From NCBI GenBank assembly GCA_947178095.1, contig CAMWWZ010000004.1, forward strand, positions 1-58,219: a stretch of 58,219 bases of DNA, read 5' to 3'. The first letter of the stretch is position 1. Every line of letters starts with the position of its first letter. This document shows, piece by piece, positions 41,069 to 50,031 of this stretch. The notes beneath the pieces are model-generated. The model worked only from the letters and a program-made list of their open reading frames with translations, made no database searches and was not told the DNA's origin. Made by a program: the position numbers and the translations under genes. This DNA comes from an uncultured Treponema sp. Lineage in GTDB: Bacteria; Spirochaetota; Spirochaetia; Treponematales; Treponemataceae.

Positions 41069-42184
41069 ATGATAAAACAAATAGGATTTGAAGAACATCG
41101 TGAAAATGGTAAACTGTGTTACCATGAAGCGACTTTAAGGTTAGACGGAGAAAGCACTTATCTTCAATTGTTTGATATATATCTACGCCCCAAAGACGTG
41201 CTTGCAGACTGCTTTGACCGCATCTTTCCCAAAGAGCAAAAAGGACATACGTATCATTCAATCATGACGATGCAAAACGACTTTCGTCCATGGAATGGCT
41301 GGGTGTTCAGAGGACAGGCAAAATCGTCTTATAGATTAAAGCCAAGTTTTGAAAGAATGTATTTTGATAAAAAAGAAATCTTAAAAGACCTCTTTAAACT
41401 TGAGCAAGGAATCATACGTGACTTCAAGCGAAATGTCAGGGCGTTTTATCCAGAATACAGCAGTATAAAAGATAATGACATATATGAATATATGTCTCTT
41501 GTTCAGCATTTCGGAGGCGCAACGCGTTTTCTTGATGCTACTTTCTCATTTTTTATTGCACTGTTTTTTGCCATTGGAAATATTGAGCTTGACAGCAATG
41601 AAAAAAGTACAGAAGGAAAATACAGGCAGTTTTCAATTTGGTGTTTTGACCGTGTTTGGATAGAATATCGGTATAAGGATTTTCTTCCTCCCAACATAAT
41701 AGAATTATATGACACCATTGACAAATTCGGAAAAGACCCGCAAATACAAGAAGAAGTCCTTAACTATATTCCGAATATGAAAAAATCAAGCAGTGAGCGT
41801 AACGAAAGATACAAGACGGAATTTCGCAGCGTTATTAACATGAATCCATTCAATTTGAATTCTCGCATTAACCGTCAAAAAGGACTTTTCCTTATGCCGA
41901 CAAATCCGTACTGCACATTTGAGGACAACCTGTTCAATATGGTGCAGGATGAAGATGATTCATGGCATATCCTTAAAATCAATGTCGAGTACGATAACAA
42001 TGCACTGCTTCATATGCAAAAGTGTCTTGACGCAATGAATATCAATCATTTTGTTTTGTTTGAAAACCTTGACGGAATGTGTCGGAATATAAATATGAAG
42101 GCTTGTTTTCCAGATGATTCTATAACGATCCCGCCAAGTAGAATACAGCAAGATTCTTCAAATAAAAGTAATTTTGACTTATAA
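41069..42184 (+). CDS. FRG-domain protein
   Basis: The protein has 371 residues. FRG signature elements are FRGQ at 80-83, LKPSFERMYF just after, QHFGGATRFLDATFS at about 146-160, and RINRQKGLFLMP at about 268. FRG domains occur in proteins of unknown biochemistry, often near phage-defence or toxin loci. Good Shine-Dalgarno (AAGGAG). It precedes the SIS gene by 17 bases. A+T-rich compared with its neighbours. Confidence 0.82.
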   Translation: MIKQIGFEEHRENGKLCYHEATLRLDGESTYLQLFDIYLRPKDVLADCFDRIFPKEQKGHTYHSIMTMQNDFRPWNGWVFRGQAKSSYRLKPSFERMYFDKKEILKDLFKLEQGIIRDFKRNVRAFYPEYSSIKDNDIYEYMSLVQHFGGATRFLDATFSFFIALFFAIGNIELDSNEKSTEGKYRQFSIWCFDRVWIEYRYKDFLPPNIIELYDTIDKFGKDPQIQEEVLNYIPNMKKSSSERNERYKTEFRSVINMNPFNLNSRINRQKGLFLMPTNPYCTFEDNLFNMVQDEDDSWHILKINVEYDNNALLHMQKCLDAMNINHFVLFENLDGMCRNINMKACFPDDSITIPPSRIQQDSSNKSNFDL

Positions 42185-42201
42185 AAAATGGAGGAAATAG
42201 C

Positions 42202-42789
42202 ATGAACACTATTTTTGATGAAACGCTGGAAACGATAGGAGAATCCCTGCATTCCGTGGACGCGAAGGCGTTCGGCAGTCTCCTTGAAGACTGCGAGAAA
42301 GCGTTGCGGAACGGCGGGAGCGTCATTGTTTCCGGGCTTGGGAAGAACGTGCCTGTCTGTGAAAAGTTTGTCGGCTGCATGATTTCGCTCGGGCTTCGCG
42401 CCCAGTTCCTGCACACGAACACTGCCGTTCATGGAGACCTCGGCATGGTGCATGACGGCGATGTCGTGATTGTGCTGTCAAAGAGCGGGGAGACTCCCGA
42501 GTCAATCAACCTTGCGGAGCATCTTGCAAGGCGGAACGTGACGATGTGGCTTCTGAGCTTCTCCGCCGAAAACTCGCTCGCAAAAATGATTCCGAACAGG
42601 CTGATCGCGCGGCTTGCGCACGAGGGCGATATGTGGAATCTTGTCCCGCACAATTCCACGACGGTCACGCTGATGATTCTTCAGGAACTTGCGATTTCGC
42701 TTGGCAAGCGGTTTGACATACGGCTTTCGGATTTCAAGAAAAACCATCCGGGCGGCGGAATTGGAAATATCTTGAAAAATGCGAAATAA
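42202..42789 (+). CDS. SIS-domain sugar isomerase (KpsF/GutQ-like)
   Basis: The protein has 195 residues and a single SIS domain. Motifs include GLGKNVPVCEKF (about 45), HGDLGMVHDGD, LSKSGETPES (about 93), and the C-terminal HPGGGIG. These are typical of arabinose-5-phosphate isomerases, although the CBS domains of KdsD are absent. It could make a ketose/aldose phosphate for surface sugars. It has GGAGG at a good distance and directly follows the FRG gene. Confidence 0.8.
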   Translation: MNTIFDETLETIGESLHSVDAKAFGSLLEDCEKALRNGGSVIVSGLGKNVPVCEKFVGCMISLGLRAQFLHTNTAVHGDLGMVHDGDVVIVLSKSGETPESINLAEHLARRNVTMWLLSFSAENSLAKMIPNRLIARLAHEGDMWNLVPHNSTTVTLMILQELAISLGKRFDIRLSDFKKNHPGGGIGNILKNAK

Positions 42790-42817
42790 GTTTTGGTTTA
42801 ATTAAGGAGAACTGACT

Positions 42818-43864
42818 ATGAAAAAACTAACGTACGCAATCATTGCATTTCTCACAATTGTTTGCACTTCGCTTTGTGCACAGACAGCAGGAAAAAAGCC
42901 GACCGTGGTCATCGTGCCGTTTGAGGCAAAAAGCAGTGGAATCGGACAGGATGACTGCGACATCGTAACGGAATCATTCGAATCGGAGTACGCGAGAACA
43001 GGGAGCGCACTTGTGGTGAATCGAAGCAATCTTGAGAAAATTCAGAAAGAGCAGGCGTTCCAAAATTCCGACTGGTCAAACAATGACAAGACAGCAAAAC
43101 TAGGTGAAGCATTAAATGCACAGCAACTTGTCTTCGGCTCGCTGAGATTCTACAATGACATTCTTTTTGTAACAGTTAAGGTACAGAACATAGAAACACT
43201 TGCGGTGCTTGCCTCGGTAAATGAACGAGTCAAGGACACAATGGAACTGCTCGATAAGATTCCATCTATTTGCAATGCGCTTATTGCGCAACTCGGCGGA
43301 ACTGTTGACAGTGTGAAAAATAGTGGGATTTCCGATAAGCAGTATAAAATTGGCGACATTGGTCCTGGCGGAGGGTATATATTTTATGCTTCTGTGTCGG
43401 GCTTTCCTGTTTATTCGGGTGATAAGATGACTATCTGCCACTATCTGGAATGCTCTCCCGATGAAGTCGGCGACAATGCGACCTGGTGTCCGTGTACTCA
43501 AAGACCGTGGTGCAATGGGGAAACAAACTATGCCATTGGTGCAGGGAAGAAAAACACGGAGAACATTCTTTCTGCAAACCATTCCGGCAAAACGCTGTAT
43601 GCGTTCAACTGTGCGGCAAAAGCATGCGCTGAATACTCCACAAAAACGACAAAACCGGGAGAGTGGTATCTGCCGAGCAGGAAAGAACTGGAGTTGATGT
43701 GTAACAATCTGCGAGAAAGCGGAAAGATTGTCAGCAATGCATATTATTGGTCGTCAAGTCAGTATGATAATAACGAAGCGTACTGTCAGAATTTCAACAA
43801 AACTTGGTACAGCACGAGCTGCAAGTACAACAATGGCCATGTTCGGGCAGTCCGAGCTTTTTAG
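42818..43864 (+). CDS. Secreted CsgG-like/DUF1566 two-domain protein
   Basis: The protein has 348 residues. The signal peptide ends SLCA|QT. Residues about 30-165 resemble the CsgG/LpoB-like domain (PTVVIVPFEAKS, LVVNRSNLEKI, LGEALNAQQLVFGSL). Residues about 178-348 carry DUF1566 landmarks (GDIGPGGGYIFYA, YLECSP, WYLPSRKEL, YWSSSQ, VRAVRAF). It is presumably exported. Paralogues at 43888 and 44434 follow. Confidence 0.82.
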   Translation: MKKLTYAIIAFLTIVCTSLCAQTAGKKPTVVIVPFEAKSSGIGQDDCDIVTESFESEYARTGSALVVNRSNLEKIQKEQAFQNSDWSNNDKTAKLGEALNAQQLVFGSLRFYNDILFVTVKVQNIETLAVLASVNERVKDTMELLDKIPSICNALIAQLGGTVDSVKNSGISDKQYKIGDIGPGGGYIFYASVSGFPVYSGDKMTICHYLECSPDEVGDNATWCPCTQRPWCNGETNYAIGAGKKNTENILSANHSGKTLYAFNCAAKACAEYSTKTTKPGEWYLPSRKELELMCNNLRESGKIVSNAYYWSSSQYDNNEAYCQNFNKTWYSTSCKYNNGHVRAVRAF

Positions 43865-43887
43865 TCATTTTTTATCAGGAGCAATAT

Positions 43888-44379
43888 ATGAAAACATTCA
43901 AAACAATTGTTGCCGCCGCGCTTTTGGCGGCAGTCTGCGTGAGTGCGTTTACGCAGACCGCGAAAAAGCCGTCCGTAGTCATCATGCCGTTTGACGCGAA
44001 GGGCGGCGTGGCGCAGGAGGACTGCGACATCGTGACAGACATATTCGAATCGGAATATGTCGTCGCGGGCAACTCAACCGTGGTGAACCGCAGCACGCTC
44101 TCAAAGATTCAGGCAGAACAGAAGTTCCAGGCTTCCGACTGGTCGAACAGCAGCAAGACGGCAAAGCTCGGCGAGGCGCTGAACGCGCAGCAGATTGTGA
44201 GCGGACAGCTTCGGCTTTACAACGGGCTGCTGTTCTTTAAGGCGCAGGTGCAGGACATCGGCACGCTTGTCGTGCTCGCCTCCGTGAACATCAGGGTGGA
44301 AAGCACCATGCAGCTGCTCGACAAGATTCCCGGCATCTGCAAGGACTTGGCGGGGCAGATAGGCGGAACATCAAAATAG
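43888..44379 (+). CDS. Secreted CsgG-like protein
   Basis: The protein has 163 residues from the ATG at 43888 (CAGGAG upstream). The signal peptide ends SAFT or FTQT. The sequence is a close relative of the first domain of the 42818 protein (PSVVIMPFDAKG, VVNRSTLSKIQAEQKFQASDW, LGEALNAQQIVSGQL) and ends where DUF1566 would begin. The family is related to outer-membrane or periplasmic assembly factors. The role here is unknown. Confidence 0.8.
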   Translation: MKTFKTIVAAALLAAVCVSAFTQTAKKPSVVIMPFDAKGGVAQEDCDIVTDIFESEYVVAGNSTVVNRSTLSKIQAEQKFQASDWSNSSKTAKLGEALNAQQIVSGQLRLYNGLLFFKAQVQDIGTLVVLASVNIRVESTMQLLDKIPGICKDLAGQIGGTSK

Positions 44380-44433
44380 CGCATGACTGCCCTCGGCAGT
44401 TCATATATTTCATCATTTTTAAGGAGTATAAAA

Positions 44434-45228
44434 ATGAAAAAATTACTTTCAGCAGTTGCGGCGGCAATCCTTGCCTCCGCAGTCATTTCGGCGCAGACGG
44501 TTGCCGTGCTCGGATTCGACAGCGACAGCATCTGCCTTGACCAGCGCACCGGCACGATGAGCGACCTGCTCACCGACGAGCTTGTGGGCATCGGGGACAT
44601 CGCCGTGCTTGAGCGCAAGCAGGTGAGCAAGATTCTCGAGGAGATGAATTTCCAGGCGTCGGGCTACACGGACGAGGCGACGGCAAAGACAATCGGCAAG
44701 ATGCTGAACGCGGACTGCATCATCACGGGAAGCACGTCCATGCTCGGCGACAAGCTCGTGGTGACCGCGCGCACCATCGACGTGGAGACGGCGAAAATCC
44801 TCTGCTCCGCGAAGATGTCCGTGTCGTCATGGAATGAATTCAGCCGCCGCCTACCGGACTTTGCCAAGGACTGCGTGAAGAATCTTCCCGCCAAAAACTG
44901 GTTCGCCGGAACATGGGAAGGCGGATACGAGTCTGACGGCGGAGACGACTTCTTCACGATCGTGTTCAGCGAAAAGAACAAGTGCACCGTGACGCTCGCC
45001 ACGACAAACGCATTCGGCGACAGCGAAATGCTTTCGGGAAGCGGCTCGTATTCCTACGACAAGAACATCCTCCGCATTGACGCGCGACTTTCCACGGATT
45101 TGGGCGTTACGCGAAAAATCAGCTGGCGGAGCATCTACAGCTTCGGCGAAGGAAACGAAAGCTTCAGCATTCTTGTGAAGCCCGAGGGCGGAAAGCAAGT
45201 GCGCGCGACGTTCGCAAAAACAGAATAG
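44434..45228 (+). CDS. Secreted CsgG-like protein with beta-rich C-terminal domain
   Basis: The protein has 264 residues from the ATG at 44434 with AAGGAG upstream. Signal peptide about 1-20. A CsgG-like domain covers about 22-150 (LTDELVGIGDIAVLERKQVSKIL, MLNADCIITGSTSMLGDKLVVTARTID, quoted in part). The final 100 residues are beta-rich, lipocalin-like (TWEGGYESDG, FTIVFSEKNKCTVTL). It is a third member of the local paralogue cluster. Confidence 0.8.
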   Translation: MKKLLSAVAAAILASAVISAQTVAVLGFDSDSICLDQRTGTMSDLLTDELVGIGDIAVLERKQVSKILEEMNFQASGYTDEATAKTIGKMLNADCIITGSTSMLGDKLVVTARTIDVETAKILCSAKMSVSSWNEFSRRLPDFAKDCVKNLPAKNWFAGTWEGGYESDGGDDFFTIVFSEKNKCTVTLATTNAFGDSEMLSGSGSYSYDKNILRIDARLSTDLGVTRKISWRSIYSFGEGNESFSILVKPEGGKQVRATFAKTE

Positions 45229-45235
45229 CTCAAGC

Positions 45236-45263
45236 AGCCAGTCGCTTTAAAAAGTGGCTGGCT
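45236..45263 (+). terminator. Terminator-like hairpin after CsgG-like cluster
   Basis: AGCCAGTCGCTT (45236-45247) pairs with AAGTGGCTGGCT (45252-45263) using two G-T pairs, 7 bases after the stop. Confidence 0.65.
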
Positions 45264-45398
45264 ATTTGAAAGAGCTTTTTCTTCCTGTCCAATATTTTCT
45301 CCGCGAGCGTTTTGCCGATTTCAATTCCATTCTTGTCCTTGAAATTCTTTAGATTTTATATTATCATATTGCCCTGCGATTAAGGGACTTCAAAAAAT

Positions 45399-46451
45399 AT
45401 GGCGAGCAAAATGCAAATCGAAACAGCCCGATTGATTTTGAGAGAATACACGCTCGATGATTTTGACGCGCTGTACGAGATTGTGTCGGACGCGGAAACT
45501 ATGCGGCATTATCCTGAGCCGTTTGACGAGGCGCGGACAAAAAATTGGATTGAATGGAATCTCAAAAATTACGCGGAATACGGCTTCGGGCTGTGGGCGG
45601 TCGTGCTGAAGGAGACGCAGGAATTCATCGGCGACTGCGGAATCACGATGCAAAACATTGACGGCGAGATGCTTCCCGAAATCGGTTACCACATCCACAA
45701 AAAATATTGGAGGCGCGGCTTCGGAAGCGAGGCGGCAATGGCGGTCAGGGATTGGGCGTTTGAAAACACAAAATATGATTGCCTTTATTCTTATATGAAA
45801 TACACGAATGTCGGCTCGTATTCCACCGCCGCCGCAATCGGCATGAAAAAAATAAAAGCATATCCCGACGAAAAAAACGGCGTTTCATACGCCTATGCAA
45901 TAACGCGCGGTGAATGGGAAGAACTCAAAAAAATGAAAGAAGCGTTGATTATCATCGATGTGCAAAATGACTATTTTCCCGGCGGCACATGCGAGCTTTA
46001 CAATGCGTATGAAGCGGAAAAGAAAATCCAATCATTGATAAAAGAAAGCCGCGCACAAAAACGCCCTGTTATTTACATCCAGCACATCAATCCGCCGGAA
46101 GAAACATTTTTTCTTGAAGGCACTCACGGCTGCGAAATTTCGGAACGCATCAAGCCTTTGCCCGGCGACAAAATAATTGTAAAATTTTATCCGAACAGTT
46201 TTCATAAAACCGAATTGGCTTCTTATTTGAAAGAAAACGGAATCACGAAATTGATTGTGTGCGGAATGATGACTCACATGTGTGTTGACACGACAGTTCG
46301 CGCGGCGATGGATTATGGTTATGAAGTTGAACTTGTTGCCGATGCTTGCGCTACAATGGATTTGGAAATATCGGGCGAAATCATACCGGCTCAAATCGTC
46401 CAAAAAACTTTCCTCGCGTCTTTAAAAGATGTCTTTGCAAAAATTGTGTAA
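45399..46451 (+). CDS. Fused GNAT acetyltransferase and isochorismatase-like hydrolase
   Basis: This is one 350-residue frame. Residues 1-175 are a RimJ/RimL-type GNAT domain (ETARLILREYT, acetyl-CoA loop RRGFGSEA at about 105). Residues 180-350 are an isochorismatase-like cysteine hydrolase (IIDVQNDYFPGG, DKIIVK, Cys in GMMTHMCVDTT). The domains are adjacent without a linker. An internal ATG (45933, residue 179) could start the hydrolase alone. Either a true fusion or a lost stop between two genes would fit. The substrates are unknown. Confidence 0.85.
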   Translation: MASKMQIETARLILREYTLDDFDALYEIVSDAETMRHYPEPFDEARTKNWIEWNLKNYAEYGFGLWAVVLKETQEFIGDCGITMQNIDGEMLPEIGYHIHKKYWRRGFGSEAAMAVRDWAFENTKYDCLYSYMKYTNVGSYSTAAAIGMKKIKAYPDEKNGVSYAYAITRGEWEELKKMKEALIIIDVQNDYFPGGTCELYNAYEAEKKIQSLIKESRAQKRPVIYIQHINPPEETFFLEGTHGCEISERIKPLPGDKIIVKFYPNSFHKTELASYLKENGITKLIVCGMMTHMCVDTTVRAAMDYGYEVELVADACATMDLEISGEIIPAQIVQKTFLASLKDVFAKIV

Positions 46452-46468
46452 TTGTTTGGAGAAGTGAA

Positions 46469-46909
46469 ATGCAAATCAGAAAAATGAAAATCGAAGATTA
46501 CGAAGCGGTTTGGCGGCTTTGGCTTTCCTGCAAAGGCATGGGTTTGAACTCCGTGGACGATTCGCGTGAAGGCATCGAAAAATTCTTGCGCCGCAATCCC
46601 GAGACTTGCTTTGTCGCAGAAATGGACGACAAAATCGTCGGCGTGATATTGGCTGGCAACGACGGCCGCCGAGGATACATTTACCACACGGCGGTAAGCC
46701 CCGAACAAAGGCGGCAAGGAATCGCCCAAAAACTTGTGGACGCGGTTTTGGCGGCATTCGAAAATATCGGCATTACAAAAGTCGCCCTCGTGGTCTTTGA
46801 GCGAAATGCGGACGGCAATGCTTTTTGGGAAAAGTTGGGATTTTCCGCGCGCGAAGATTTGGTTTACAGGAACAAGTCCATCACCGAAATGACGCGGATA
46901 GATACGTAA
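46469..46909 (+). CDS. GNAT-family N-acetyltransferase
   Basis: The protein has 146 residues from the ATG at 46469 (GGAGAAG upstream). The longer frame to 46346 overlaps the preceding gene. The acetyl-CoA-binding motif is QRRQGIAQKLV (about 78-88), with VALVVFERNADGNAFWEKLGF near the C terminus. It has the RimI-like core, but the target is not known. It begins 17 bases after the fusion gene and is likely co-transcribed. Confidence 0.85.
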   Translation: MQIRKMKIEDYEAVWRLWLSCKGMGLNSVDDSREGIEKFLRRNPETCFVAEMDDKIVGVILAGNDGRRGYIYHTAVSPEQRRQGIAQKLVDAVLAAFENIGITKVALVVFERNADGNAFWEKLGFSAREDLVYRNKSITEMTRIDT

Positions 46910-46941
46910 TTTTTTCGCAACGTTGCAAAAACCCGCAATTT

Positions 46942-49900
46942 TCACTTGCGCATTATGTCCATCAAATGTTGATAAGTGTCAGCAACATCATAACGAACCG
47001 CACCGCTTCCGAGTTTTTCAAACAACTTTTTCGCGCAACTGATTTTCGCGCTTTCTATTTTCTTTAATTGCATGCTTTCCATGCTTCCCTTCGTTTCGGC
47101 GATGAAATAAATGTATTTCACCATTCCTTCGTTGAAAGCGATGGCCCAGTCCGGCGAATAATCGCCTACGGGCGTAGGAATTTTAAACGATCGCGGCAAT
47201 TTTGCGTACACGCACACGTCGCCGTCATTGCGTTCCAAATCCATTGCGAAATTCTTTTCGATGTCGCTGTCCACAACGACAAACGGCGTGATATGCTTGT
47301 CCGCTTTTACCGCCCTGTCAAAATCAACCACGCCTTTTGCGGCGGTAAAAATATCGCTTGAATACGGCTCTTCGCTCGTCACGTTGTAAGTTATTTCATC
47401 AACAATCATCGTCGCCTTTTGCTCGTTGATATAACGCACCGCCTTGCTTATAAATTCTTCAGGATTGCGCCTGAACATGGCGAACGTTTCGGGGCTGATG
47501 CCCTGCAAAATCTTCACGACTGTTTTTCGGGTGAGCGCGGTGCCGTGACAAATCTTGCCGACTAAATCATACGTCACATTTGAGCCGAGCGCATTTTCAA
47601 GCGTCGTTGTTTTTGTCCTGCTTTCGGTAAAGTCAAGCGTTTTTCCCTGCGAGCCAATCGTGCTGATATAGGTGAGCGCGGTCGTATACATTTGCTCGTC
47701 GATTGCTTTTGTCACCTTTGCAATCAGCTCGTCGCTGTCGAACGAAACGGAATATGCGTATTTGTGATTGATATATTTCCAAAGCGTTTGGAATTCTTTT
47801 TTGGCGAAATTCTCGTTGAGCGCGTTCTGCATAATTTTAGGCTTGTTCGCAGGAGCGATGATTTCGTCAAAAATGCTTTCATCGAACACTCCCTGAACGA
47901 GCCTGTGAACGCCGTCTGAAATCGCGGCGAGTTCGGATGGAAGCGGCGCAAAATTGCCGGATTCCTGCGCAGCGCGGTATGCGTCGGTTATGTTGCCGTC
48001 ATAATCGATATATCCATTAAAGCCGAGATACCTTTCAATAATCGCCGCGTCGTGAGCCGTAATTTCGTGAAAGCTTTCGGCAGTTTTAACAATCTTCCCG
48101 GTAAAATATTCTTTAGTTGCCTTGGCGGGCCTTTCGTACAACGTGTCTTTGATTTCCTTTTGCAGGCTGCCCGCAAACGATTTGTAGCTGTCGCTCGCAA
48201 TGACGGTGAGCACATTTATATCGTGGACACTAACGCCGTAAACGCTGCTGTCAATCCTGTCGCCCGCCTGATTCACGCAAAGCCGCATGCCGCGCCCCAC
48301 TTCCTGCCGCTTGCTGATTTCGCTGTTGCTCTGCTTGAGCGTGCAAATCTGAAACACGTTGGGATTGTCCCAGCCTTCGCGAAGCGCGGAATGCGAGAAG
48401 ATAAATCGCGTCGGCTCGTCAAACGAAAGCAAGCGTTCCTTGTTTTTCAGAATCAAGTCATAAGCGGATATGTCGTCGCACGCGCCTTTTTTCTCAACGG
48501 AGTTGACGGCGTGCCCCGTCTTTTTGTCAATAGAAAAATATCCTCTGTGCGTGTCGTGAACATCAATTCCTTTCAGATATTGTATGTACGGCGTTTCAAA
48601 AAGCGAAAGATATTCATCCAAAATGCTCTTATATTCCTGCTCGAACATCTGCCCGAAGTCGCCCAACGCTTCGCTGCCGTTTTCGTCATACTGCCGGTAA
48701 TGCGCAACCTCGTCAATGAAAAAAAGCGAAAGGCATTTAACGCCCATATCAAAAAGTTTTTCTTCTTTTTCAAAGTGCGAAAGAATCGTCTCGCGAATTT
48801 GTATGCGACGCATTTCGCGCTCGGAAAGGTCGCCGCGCACTTCACCCACCGCAAGAGTCATTCCGTTTAGAAAAGTAACCGTGTTGTTTATGGGATTCAC
48901 TTCTTTTACGACATAGCCGTTTTTATACTGTTCGAGCGGCGGCATTTTCCCGCCCGCCGACATATTGTAAAGATTATCGTTCACGCCGACAACGCGCGTT
49001 TCGCGCTTTATTCCCTTGCCGTAATTCACCTCGAAAGCCATTCTCGCCATGGGCGGCTTTTTCGGATCGAGCAAAATCTGCGAAAGATAGACAAATCCGT
49101 CCGTTCCGCGCAAGTTCCGAAGTTCAAAGCCCTTCACTTCGATTTTCTTGACCAGCTTTTTCTGATAAGCGTCAAGCGCGTCCAGCACGTACACAAGATT
49201 GTGCGTTTCCCTGTGCGTCGCCGAATAGTTGAGCGAGAACAACGGGTTAAAAAGTTTGATGCTTGCCTGCGTCGCATTGCCGCCGAGTTTCTGCGGCTCG
49301 TCCAGAATCACGATAGGACGGTTCGCGGCGATAACGTCAATCGGGCGGCGGCTTCCGAAACTGTCCTGCTTGCTGTAAATAATGCGCGCCGCTTCGTTCC
49401 TCGCGCCCTCTTTCAAGGACGACGCGAATGCCTGCGAATTGATTATCATCGCGCACAAATCTTTGCTTGCCGAAAAGTTGTCCAGTTGATTTAAGTTTTT
49501 GCTGTTGTAAATAAAGTGCCGCGCCTTTTTGCCGTACTGTTCGAAAAAGTGATCTTCCATCACCTCGAACGACTTTTTCACGCCCTCGCGGATTGCGATT
49601 GACGGAACGACGACGATGAACTTGCTCCAGCCATATTTTTTATTCAGCTCGAACATCGTCTTTATGTAGCAGTACGTTTTGCCCGTGCCCGTTTCCATTT
49701 CAATGTCGAGCGCGCAGCGGCAGTCTTTGCCGAACGGCTTTGAGAGTTCCTGCGACTGCCTGATATTGCCCGCAACCTGCAAGGCGCGGATGTTGTCCAA
49801 AAGCTGTCCGTTCGAAAGTTCAAGAGGCGCATTGCCGAATCCCGTTCCGCTCCAAAACTCGCTGTCTTGGAACGAGCCCTGCGCAGTTCCGTTTCCCATG

Positions 49901-50007
49901 TCGCGCAAATAAGAAAGCCTGTCGTTGAACGGCTGCCCCGCAAACGCCTCGACCACGGCGTTCACCGCGTCCGTCTGATAGTCTTGTATTTTGAATTTGA
50001 ATTTCAT
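46942..50007 (-). CDS. Type III restriction enzyme Res subunit
   Basis: The protein has 1021 residues. Helicase motifs: Walker A METGTGKT (about 104-111), DEPQ box ILDEPQK (about 235), and motif VI QEVGRGMRL. The C-terminal nuclease motif is PDWAI .. ETKG, of the PD-(D/E)xK type. With Mod it cleaves DNA at two inverted unmethylated sites, using ATP to translocate. The ATG at 50007 follows AAGGACATGACGGAA. It is separated from mod by the Fic and HicAB genes, which is not the usual adjacent order. The 5' end is repeated near mod. Confidence 0.93.
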   Translation of the reverse strand: MKFKFKIQDYQTDAVNAVVEAFAGQPFNDRLSYLRDMGNGTAQGSFQDSEFWSGTGFGNAPLELSNGQLLDNIRALQVAGNIRQSQELSKPFGKDCRCALDIEMETGTGKTYCYIKTMFELNKKYGWSKFIVVVPSIAIREGVKKSFEVMEDHFFEQYGKKARHFIYNSKNLNQLDNFSASKDLCAMIINSQAFASSLKEGARNEAARIIYSKQDSFGSRRPIDVIAANRPIVILDEPQKLGGNATQASIKLFNPLFSLNYSATHRETHNLVYVLDALDAYQKKLVKKIEVKGFELRNLRGTDGFVYLSQILLDPKKPPMARMAFEVNYGKGIKRETRVVGVNDNLYNMSAGGKMPPLEQYKNGYVVKEVNPINNTVTFLNGMTLAVGEVRGDLSEREMRRIQIRETILSHFEKEEKLFDMGVKCLSLFFIDEVAHYRQYDENGSEALGDFGQMFEQEYKSILDEYLSLFETPYIQYLKGIDVHDTHRGYFSIDKKTGHAVNSVEKKGACDDISAYDLILKNKERLLSFDEPTRFIFSHSALREGWDNPNVFQICTLKQSNSEISKRQEVGRGMRLCVNQAGDRIDSSVYGVSVHDINVLTVIASDSYKSFAGSLQKEIKDTLYERPAKATKEYFTGKIVKTAESFHEITAHDAAIIERYLGFNGYIDYDGNITDAYRAAQESGNFAPLPSELAAISDGVHRLVQGVFDESIFDEIIAPANKPKIMQNALNENFAKKEFQTLWKYINHKYAYSVSFDSDELIAKVTKAIDEQMYTTALTYISTIGSQGKTLDFTESRTKTTTLENALGSNVTYDLVGKICHGTALTRKTVVKILQGISPETFAMFRRNPEEFISKAVRYINEQKATMIVDEITYNVTSEEPYSSDIFTAAKGVVDFDRAVKADKHITPFVVVDSDIEKNFAMDLERNDGDVCVYAKLPRSFKIPTPVGDYSPDWAIAFNEGMVKYIYFIAETKGSMESMQLKKIESAKISCAKKLFEKLGSGAVRYDVADTYQHLMDIMRK
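49967..49989. repeat. Direct repeat, res copy (23 bp)
   Basis: This is identical to 51474-51496. The two copies flank the Fic1 and HicAB genes. It lies inside the 5' end of res. Confidence 0.85.
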
Positions 50008-50031
50008 TTTCCGTCATGTCCTTTTTTCTTA

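Noticed and set aside
45264..45398. Short minus-strand peptide that looks like a protein end (DKNGIEIGKTLAEKILDR)
   Set aside because: Under 40 codons, no start or Shine-Dalgarno, and no clear homologue. Could be a decayed gene fragment, but this cannot be shown.
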